Assembly: GCA_020720805.1 (NCBI GenBank)
Contig: DYNZ01000022.1
Span: forward strand, 1-42,498
DNA length: 42,498 nucleotides
From: Leptospira biflexa
Lineage (GTDB): Bacteria > Spirochaetota > DYNZ01
Reading direction: 5' to 3'
A model generated the notes under the pieces. It saw nothing but the letters and a program-made list of their open reading frames with translations, did not search any database and had not been told where the DNA came from. Shown here in pieces: positions 19,029 through 25,145 of this stretch; position 1 is the stretch's first letter; every line of letters begins with the position of its first letter. The position numbers and the translations under genes were made by a program.

Positions 19029-20066
19029 ATGTATAATTATTCATTCACCGTATTCATTGATGACGACGGTAAAAGATTAGATCAGTTTCTTGCACAACAA
19101 CTTGACCAGGTTGCCACCGATCAATTTTCGCGAACCTATATTAGCCGCCTCATCCGCGATGGACAAATAAACGTAAATGGAAAGATCGCGGATAAGGTCT
19201 CGTCGCGTGTGCAAAGCGGCCAATGCATTGATATAACGATACCTGATACTCATAATCTCGACCTTGAGGCAGTAGATCTTAAATTATCTTTTGTGTATCA
19301 AGATGATCATATCGCAATCGTAAATAAACCGCCAGGATTGACGGTTCATCCTGGCGCAGGTGTGCGTCAGGCTACCCTGGTACAGGGGCTCATGTTTGCC
19401 ATGTCCGATCTCAGCGGTATCAATGGCATCGAAAGACCGGGGATTGTTCACAGGCTGGACAAGGAGACCCAGGGGTTGATGGTGATTGCTAAACACGATC
19501 AAGCTCATCGAAACCTTGCGGAGCAGTTTCGAGATCGTAAAGTGAAAAAGGTCTATCGTGCAGTTCTTTGGGGACAGTTTCCAGATAAGCAGAGGTTTCT
19601 GGAAGGTATGATTGTTCGCGACCCTGTGCAGCGCGTCAAAATGAAAGTTATCGAAAGTCGGAGTGCTCCTTCGTACGCCAGAGAGATAAGGACGGGGGTT
19701 CGTTGTCAGACTAATTTTATTGTTCCGAACCTGGGTCATCTCTCCTATGTGTTCGTGGATTTATTTACTGGAAGGACCCACCAGATACGGGCTCATCTGC
19801 ATAGCGCCGGCTTTCCAATCGTAGGCGATACCCTTTATGCAAACCGAAAGAGTGCCTACCAGGGCGAAATGCTTCTACAGTCTTGCTCGTTAACCTTCAC
19901 TCACCCTGCAACAAAGGAGGAGATGAATTTTGTTTTACCCCTTCCTGCCAGCTTTCGTACTCTTCTGAATGGTTATGGGGCAAGCGAATCTGATCCTGTA
20001 GCCCAGAGCGTGGAATCCTACAAGAAGCAGATTGCCAGAAGGGATAGACAAGGTTTCGATCAATGA
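19029..20066 (+). CDS. rluD: Large-subunit pseudouridine synthase (RluC/RluD type)
   Basis: 345 residues. The N-terminal S4 domain (~residues 15-75: RLDQFLAQQL...SRTYISRLIRDGQINVNGK) binds RNA. The catalytic motif HRLDKETQGLMVIAK holds the nucleophilic Asp; GRTHQIRAHLHSAGFPIVGDTLY is the conserved C-terminal motif. It converts uridines of 23S rRNA to pseudouridine. RluD is the best guess; RluC is hard to exclude. Start chosen at MYNYSF, the first ATG giving a normal N-terminus. The stop overlaps the DMT transporter start by four bases. Confidence 0.9.
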   Translation: MYNYSFTVFIDDDGKRLDQFLAQQLDQVATDQFSRTYISRLIRDGQINVNGKIADKVSSRVQSGQCIDITIPDTHNLDLEAVDLKLSFVYQDDHIAIVNKPPGLTVHPGAGVRQATLVQGLMFAMSDLSGINGIERPGIVHRLDKETQGLMVIAKHDQAHRNLAEQFRDRKVKKVYRAVLWGQFPDKQRFLEGMIVRDPVQRVKMKVIESRSAPSYAREIRTGVRCQTNFIVPNLGHLSYVFVDLFTGRTHQIRAHLHSAGFPIVGDTLYANRKSAYQGEMLLQSCSLTFTHPATKEEMNFVLPLPASFRTLLNGYGASESDPVAQSVESYKKQIARRDRQGFDQ

Positions 20067-20932
20067 GAAAAATCCTTGGCTATTCTGTTATTTTCGCATC
20101 AGCACTCTTTTTTTATCTGGCAACTTACTTTATGAAAATTGCGCTCAGGGATGAAAATATATCGGCGCTGCTCTTCGTGGAGGCGCGCTTTCTCTTGGGT
20201 TTTCTTGTTTTTTTCCCTTTTTTTCTATTCCAAAAAAGGGAAATCAAATTGGTCAACCGAAAGGAGATCTTGATTCGGGCGTTTTCCAACTCTCTCGCTG
20301 TATTGGCTTTTTTTCTGGGTGTTCAGTGGGGGACGGTTACCAACGCCAACCTGATTAATATGACATACCCAGCTTTTGTCGCCCTTTTCGCCCCCTTTCT
20401 GGCGGCTGAACGAATCGACAAATTTGATTTGTGGGCATTGATTCTGACAATCACCGGAGTTCTGTTTTTATTTCTGCACTCCGGTACCGCTTTTTTATCC
20501 GGCGACCTGTGGAGTCTGGTTTCGGCAATTCTCTCCGGCTGGGCCATTGTCAGCCTGCGCATTGTACGTAAGACGGATAGCACATTGAATATCCTTACCG
20601 TTGTTTTTGGGTTTGGCATGGCTCTGTTTTTACCTGTATTTTGGATCTATCCCTTTCCTGAACTGCAAACTACCCGATTATTGCTCTTCCTTACCGCAGT
20701 TATGGGAGTTCTTGGCCAACTGTTCCTTACCTATGGTTATCGGTTTGTCAACGCGATGGAGGGGAGTATCATATCAAGCTCGCGAATTATCATCGCGCTT
20801 CTCGTTGGTGGCATTATTTTGGAAGAACAGGTCGGTTTTTGGTTAATTGTGGGGGCGATTTTTATTTTCATTTCCCATCTGGTAGAGGCTGCTAAAGCGG
20901 TACAGGGGAAAAATGAAAAAAAAGGCCCGTAG
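20063..20932 (+). CDS. EamA/DMT-superfamily transporter
   Basis: 289 residues with about ten hydrophobic segments in two EamA halves (residues ~5-140 and ~150-285), the usual drug/metabolite transporter architecture. The second half ends in IISSSRIIIALLVGGIILEEQVGFW, a typical EamA pattern. It sits in the inner membrane and probably exports a small metabolite or amino acid. Substrate unknown. Translation is coupled to the pseudouridine synthase gene (ATGA overlap). Confidence 0.88.
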   Translation: MRKILGYSVIFASALFFYLATYFMKIALRDENISALLFVEARFLLGFLVFFPFFLFQKREIKLVNRKEILIRAFSNSLAVLAFFLGVQWGTVTNANLINMTYPAFVALFAPFLAAERIDKFDLWALILTITGVLFLFLHSGTAFLSGDLWSLVSAILSGWAIVSLRIVRKTDSTLNILTVVFGFGMALFLPVFWIYPFPELQTTRLLLFLTAVMGVLGQLFLTYGYRFVNAMEGSIISSSRIIIALLVGGIILEEQVGFWLIVGAIFIFISHLVEAAKAVQGKNEKKGP

Positions 20933-20940
20933 TTCGGGCC
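20916..20940 (-). terminator. Intrinsic terminator facing the minus strand
   Basis: Stem GGCCCG / CGGGCC with the DMT gene stop codon in its five-base loop. Eight A on the plus strand become a U8 tract on the minus strand, so it is a good terminator for leftward transcription and a poor one for the DMT transcript. Confidence 0.6.
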
Positions 20941-21253
20941 AGTGGCAACGTAAGGTCAAAGGAAAATGCTGTTAACTAAAAAAGCTAACTGCATTCAAGG
21001 TTGGATCAAAATGATCCCATAGAACAATATCATAAAATAGACCGCAGGGTCAATGAAAAAGTATATTTTTTGCTGCCATTTTTCCAAACCTTTAGATTTT
21101 TACTTTTTTGGGTCTTTCTTAAAAAAAGGCCAATAGTTTTTTTTACATCGAAAAAAAAATAAACTTGTCTGTTCGCTTTGCCAAAGATGATTCGTATCTC
21201 ATATTGCATGTATACCAATAAGCATCGAATTTGACCGGTTGGGCAATGTCATA

Positions 21254-21354
21254 TACTCGAAACACTTTGGTTCTCGTGTTTAATACTGGCTAAAGGGTGC
21301 GTCGACATCGCTGGCATTGCCTTGCGATTTCCGAAAACCAAAAAGCCTTTAGTA
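21254..21354 (+). mobile_element. Element X inserted in Y with TA duplication
   Basis: X is bounded by TA on both sides (21252-21253 and 21355-21356). Removing X and one TA restores GGGCAATGTCATAACCGCG, matching the uninterrupted Y at 11188-11200 apart from one base. The ends are the imperfect inverted repeats seen in the stand-alone copy at 13640. Confidence 0.9.
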
Positions 21355-21395
21355 TAACCGCGTCCTTATCGACCTTGGGTCAGCCTCAAAAATCT

Positions 21396-21473
21396 GACAC
21401 TCGTGCATCCGTGGACGTCGGTCGCTCCTGTGACTTCCTGTCACCCGCGACACTCGTGCATCCGTGGACGTCG
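21396..21473 (+). repeat. Pair of 25-base direct repeats around a small palindrome
   Basis: The unit from GACACTCG to GGACGTCG occurs at 21396-21420 and 21449-21473, separated by 28 bases that contain GTGAC-TTCCT-GTCAC. It lies in the extra block of the Y copy R4 and is absent from the other Y copies. GTCAGCCTCAAAA just before it (21379-21391) also occurs near 8108. Confidence 0.85.
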
Positions 21474-21610
21474 CATTGACAGTTGCAGGATATCCTGACA
21501 GCATGGCATTGCCTTGCGTCAGGTAATGCCATGCTGTGGTATTACCAACGTCCTTTTGGCACAAAGTCCATTGCAAACAGTATAGAATCTCATAATGAGG
21601 GAGAAAAAAC

Positions 21611-22270
21611 GTGAAGCAGCTTACCAGGTATCCGGTTATCCTTACCTTTCTATTGGGAATAGTGTGGATGTTTCCCACAGCCGTTTTTTCCTTACCAGGT
21701 CTGCAATCAGCTATGGGTATAGGCTTGTTTGGCTACCAGCACTCCTTGCATGCAATTCAGAGTATCGAATCGGGAAAAAGTACGGCAAATATGATCTATT
21801 CGGATTGGACAGAGGAGAGCTCCCTCTGGTTTGCGGCTCAGAATCAACCTTTCGACCCCAAAGAGAAGAAAAAGGTTACGGATTCTCAAAAAGAAGCCTT
21901 TCAAAAATACTATGAGCTTACCTTTCGTTACAGCGTAGCCAAAACCAATCTCTGGTTCTATCCGGTTGGGGCTATCGGATCTGCTGGTCTAGGATATCTG
22001 CTGATTCAAATTCCGCCTGATAATTGGTACAAAACGATTGTCTATGTGTATGGCTGGGCAGGTATTGGCTCGGCTGCAGTTGCGCTGGGACTAAGTTTTT
22101 ATACAGTTTACGAATTTTTCTCGCTTCGCAGCCAGCTTCGGGAAATGCGTGCTCAGTATCATTTTAGCGATCAGATAGGCTGGCAGTGGCAGGCTCCAAT
22201 GGAGATGGATCTGGTCAGGCATCCAGAGACAAGGTTCATCTGGCGCCTAGGAGGAATCTCCTTTTCCTGA
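21611..22270 (+). CDS. Unknown membrane-associated protein
   Basis: 219 residues from a GTG start with GAGGGAG upstream. An N-terminal hydrophobic stretch (residues ~8-26, ending SLPG) looks like a signal peptide or anchor. Two more membrane segments lie near residues 118-135 (VGAIGSAGLGYLLIQI) and 145-172 (YVYGWAGIGSAAVALGLSFYTVY). The loop between is charged (DPKEKKKVTDSQKEAFQK). I recognise no family. Its leader is almost entirely repeat R4, so its promoter may lie in or beyond the element. Confidence 0.7.
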   Translation: MKQLTRYPVILTFLLGIVWMFPTAVFSLPGLQSAMGIGLFGYQHSLHAIQSIESGKSTANMIYSDWTEESSLWFAAQNQPFDPKEKKKVTDSQKEAFQKYYELTFRYSVAKTNLWFYPVGAIGSAGLGYLLIQIPPDNWYKTIVYVYGWAGIGSAAVALGLSFYTVYEFFSLRSQLREMRAQYHFSDQIGWQWQAPMEMDLVRHPETRFIWRLGGISFS

Positions 22271-22274
22271 TTTT

Positions 22275-23027
22275 CTAGGAGAATGAGGGGCGTCTACCAC
22301 TCTGGTAAGCCTGCCACGCCTCCCATCGCTGGGGACTGTTTTTTAAGATCTCATACGCTGCAAAATCTAGCTCCAAGGCCTGACGCAGTGGTAGATTTTC
22401 CCCTTCCAAAAGGCACTTTTTTGCCCATTGCAGCGCCAGAGGGCTCCGTTCCTTGAATTGGCGTCCAATATCCAAAGCCCTTGTTAGCATCAGATCTCCT
22501 GGATGGATTTCATGGCAGACTCCCCAAAGGAGTGCTTCGTCCGCTTTTACTTTTTTACCCAGAAACAGTAATTCTGTTGTTTTGGCTCTCCCTGTTAGGC
22601 GAACCATTCTCTGGATCGCTCCGGCAGCTGGTATGTTGCCCAGGTTTAACTCTGGCAGGCTAATGGTTACATGGTCTGCAAAAAGGCGTAGGTCGCATGC
22701 CAGAGCCAGATCCAACCCCAACCCCTGAGCCGAGCCATTTAAGCAGGCGATGGTGGGTATCATAAGATTTTCCAGGGTCGAAATGAGGGTGCGTATATCC
22801 TGAACAAGATCCTCTCCTGAGGGTTGACTAAGATCAATACCGCCACAAAAGGATTGACTCCCTTCTGCAGTCAGGATGAGGCACCGAACCTCTGCATCTT
22901 TTTTGAGTGCATCAAGATGATCGATCAATTTTTTTATCAGTGCCTGATGCAGCGCGTTTAATGGGGGACGATTCAGGAGAATGATCTCTGTGTTACCATC
23001 TTTTTCAAAAAAGAGTTCTGGTTTCAT
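22275..23027 (-). CDS. Enoyl-CoA hydratase/isomerase family protein
   Basis: 250 residues with the crotonase fold. The oxyanion-hole segments are SFCGGIDLSQ (~residue 60) and CLNGSAQGLGLDLALACD (~95-112); SLPELNLGNIPAAGAIQRMVRLTG carries the Glu of the active-site helix. Probably hydrates or isomerises an acyl-CoA; the substrate is not predictable. No clear ribosome-binding site precedes the ATG. It converges with the unknown membrane protein, four bases between the stops, and no fatty-acid genes are nearby. Confidence 0.88.
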   Translation of the reverse strand: MKPELFFEKDGNTEIILLNRPPLNALHQALIKKLIDHLDALKKDAEVRCLILTAEGSQSFCGGIDLSQPSGEDLVQDIRTLISTLENLMIPTIACLNGSAQGLGLDLALACDLRLFADHVTISLPELNLGNIPAAGAIQRMVRLTGRAKTTELLFLGKKVKADEALLWGVCHEIHPGDLMLTRALDIGRQFKERSPLALQWAKKCLLEGENLPLRQALELDFAAYEILKNSPQRWEAWQAYQSGRRPSFS

Positions 23028-23212
23028 AATATTTTATTTTTCATTTTAAGTGTTACGGCAGGTGCATGGAAAAAGCTATTTGATCCCATCAAGAATCGAG
23101 AAAAATGGGGAAATGTCAAGGCATAATTTCCAGAGCCATTTTTATATATTGACGGATTGTATAACTGATTTTCCATCGCTAAAAAACTGGTTCTTATTTT
23201 TTATTGTAAAAA

Positions 23213-24184
23213 ATGAAACGAGATCAACCTGAACAAAATGACCTGGCTAGAATTCTCCTGGTGGAACATAATCATTTTTACATGGGTGTTCTTTATAATT
23301 TTTTGACAAAATTGGGCGCGCGGGTATGTACGGCTCAGGATTTTCCGACGGCAATAGAGCATCTGGAAGGAAATGAGCTCGATCTTGCTATCATAGATGT
23401 TACAAGAGGCGTTAGTGATTTTGGATTAAAGCTGGTATGGGAGGTTCAAGCCAAACACCCTCACGCAACGATTGTTCTCTTGGCCGATGGATCCATTGAT
23501 CCCTATCTTGAGGAGATGGCTTCCCTTAAGGTTGGCATACTTTTTTCCAAACCTGTAAAAAAAGATGAATTTTCTCAGCTTATTCGAAAATTAATCCATA
23601 AAAAAGATCTGTTCGGTCTCGAGAACCATCTCTTCAATCTGGAATCGAGGCACCAATTTTCTGTGCGAAGTTCAGATGAGATTTCGGAGGTCATTTCATC
23701 TCTTCTAGCAACTGCGCAACAGGACGGATTTCCATTTGTCGAACCACAGATTATTAATCTGGTATTGCAGGAAACATTGATCAACGCTGTTTACCATTCC
23801 CACGGTTTTACCACGGAAAAGCTGGAGAGAAAACCAATCACCTTGCCGGAGGGATACCAGGTGGATGTGGTCTGCGGAAAAGATCAGAACCGTTATGGAA
23901 TTGCAATCACTGATTATAAGGGAACACTTACTCAGGAGAAGGTCATCAAGACCATGGCTCATGTTGTCCAGCAGAACCAGATGGTTTTGGATAGCCTTGA
24001 GAGTGGTGCTGATATCACCGATTTTGTCAGGGATCACGGCAGAGGATTGGATTTAATACGTCGCTTTTCAGGTGAGTATACCTATATTATCGAAAAAAAA
24101 GTGAGAACAGACGCCATCTTGATATTTGACGCGGTATATGAAAAGGACGCGAATTATTCTTCGATCAAGGTCATAGAGGTTTAA
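23213..24184 (+). CDS. Receiver domain fused to an RsbW-like ATPase
   Basis: 323 residues. Residues ~12-130 are a receiver: ILLVEHN, phospho-Asp in LDLAIIDVTRG, Lys in LFSKPVKKDE. The acidic pair is reduced to E-H and the usual Thr appears to be Ala (IVLLADGS), so phosphorylation may be altered. Residues ~175-300 are a GHKL ATPase of the anti-sigma type: VLQETLINAVYHSHG (N box) and DHGRGLDLIRRF (G box), without a His-kinase dimerisation domain. Such fusions regulate anti-sigma-factor antagonists or sigma factors. No STAS or sigma gene is next to it. Cytoplasmic. Confidence 0.85.
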   Translation: MKRDQPEQNDLARILLVEHNHFYMGVLYNFLTKLGARVCTAQDFPTAIEHLEGNELDLAIIDVTRGVSDFGLKLVWEVQAKHPHATIVLLADGSIDPYLEEMASLKVGILFSKPVKKDEFSQLIRKLIHKKDLFGLENHLFNLESRHQFSVRSSDEISEVISSLLATAQQDGFPFVEPQIINLVLQETLINAVYHSHGFTTEKLERKPITLPEGYQVDVVCGKDQNRYGIAITDYKGTLTQEKVIKTMAHVVQQNQMVLDSLESGADITDFVRDHGRGLDLIRRFSGEYTYIIEKKVRTDAILIFDAVYEKDANYSSIKVIEV

Positions 24185-24209
24185 TCTGTTTTAGAAAAAA
24201 ATGGAGACC

Positions 24210-24938
24210 TTAAAAGAGGATATTTGTCCCTAAAGATACCATGACAAATGAGCCTGCAGCCTGTTCAAATGCTGTAAAATAATTTACATAAAGTAAAAAT
24301 TCGACACGTGGCAAAAAGGTGGGGCGATAGCCTATTCCAAAACCAAAATCGAGTGTGACATCCGCAGAGAGAATGCTGGTTGTGCCTGTGTCTGCCAGGC
24401 TTTTTCCCTGGTATTGGGCAAGGGTAAGGCCACCGCCTATGCGAATATAGGGTCGGATATCGCTGGAAAAAATATAATAGGTTTCATAATAGAGCATCAT
24501 CGGGATTAATGTAACTGTTGCGGAAAAGTAGGGAACCGTCGATTGCAGTGTGCCAAATCCAGCGGAGAAACCCATGCGTGAGTTTTTCAACCAGGGAAAA
24601 TCCAGGGATGCAAACATCGAGCCACCCATGCCTACTCCCAAAAAATCAGCCAATCCTCCCATGGGAAGAATGGGGTTACCATGCAGACCAAATTCAAGGT
24701 TCCACGCCTCAAAAAAAGTTGCCTCTTTTGGTTTTATGGTACCTTGGTTAAGAATATCAATACGGGTACGCACACCGGTTGAAGGCAAAGTTTGGCTATT
24801 CGTCAGATTTTGAGCGACCAGTTTACTGTCTTTTTCCTGGGCATTGATCGGTGGGGGCAGAAATCCACTAATGTTTAGCAGAAGCCAGGTTATGGAGATC
24901 ATCCTTGCCAGATGCAATTTTTTTTCCCTTCGTATCAA
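24210..24938 (-). CDS. Predicted outer-membrane beta-barrel protein
   Basis: 242 residues. Signal peptide: charged RREKK, hydrophobic WLLLNISGFLPP, and PINAQ-EK as the cleavage region. The mature part alternates hydrophobic and polar residues (MGFSAGFGTLQSTVPYFSATVTLIPMMLYYETYY) and ends in a phenylalanine after aliphatic residues (SLGTNILF), as in barrels inserted by the BAM complex. About eight strands are plausible. The first codon is TTG at 24938; an ATG at 24902 gives a shorter signal peptide and cannot be excluded. Function unknown. Confidence 0.72.
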   Translation of the reverse strand: MIRREKKLHLARMISITWLLLNISGFLPPPINAQEKDSKLVAQNLTNSQTLPSTGVRTRIDILNQGTIKPKEATFFEAWNLEFGLHGNPILPMGGLADFLGVGMGGSMFASLDFPWLKNSRMGFSAGFGTLQSTVPYFSATVTLIPMMLYYETYYIFSSDIRPYIRIGGGLTLAQYQGKSLADTGTTSILSADVTLDFGFGIGYRPTFLPRVEFLLYVNYFTAFEQAAGSFVMVSLGTNILF

Positions 24939-25060
24939 ATGTAAACTTATTTGAAATCTACTCTTCTATTCAAATAATGAAACGCTTTCAATAAGAAAAA
25001 GAGGAAAAGATTTCTCCGCTCCTGGTATAAATGTAGGACAAAACATGGAAATAATTTAGG

Positions 25061-25130
25061 AAAAAAAGGGGGCGCCGGTTTTTTCGCCCTTTTTTTGAAC
25101 AAAGTGGAACAAAAGAGGAAAAAAACCGGC
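25061..25130 (-). terminator. Overlapping hairpins downstream of ppdK
   Basis: Two alternative stems share the same middle sequence. A7-GGG...GCG (25061-25074) pairs with CGCCC-T7 (25085-25096) with a two-G bulge; GCCGGTTTTTT (25074-25084) pairs perfectly with AAAAAACCGGC (25120-25130). Both lie just after the ppdK stop and before the outer-membrane protein gene on the minus strand. Confidence 0.6.
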
Positions 25131-25145
25131 AAACGTTTTGGGAGA

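Larger units (their letters stand above)
21211..21584 (+). mobile_element. Composite repeat R4: X and a tandem-repeat insert inside Y
   Basis: Element Y is flanked by TATA on the left and TATA on the right (from CCAATAAG at 21215 to CAAACAG before 21581). It is split by a complete X (21254-21354) and carries an extra ~100-base block (about 21380-21480) with two direct repeats. The Y start has the deletion that gives AAGCATCGAATTTGACC, shared with the copy at 40607. Near its end is a perfect 13-bp inverted repeat (21498-21510 with 21525-21537) around GCCTTGCGTCAGGT. The unknown membrane protein gene starts 27 bases downstream. The region 20941-21210 before it holds no gene that I can see. Confidence 0.9.

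Noticed and set aside
21396-21473. Direct repeats resembling a CRISPR array
   Set aside because: Only two repeats and one 28-base interval, no cas genes, and the block sits inside a mobile element.
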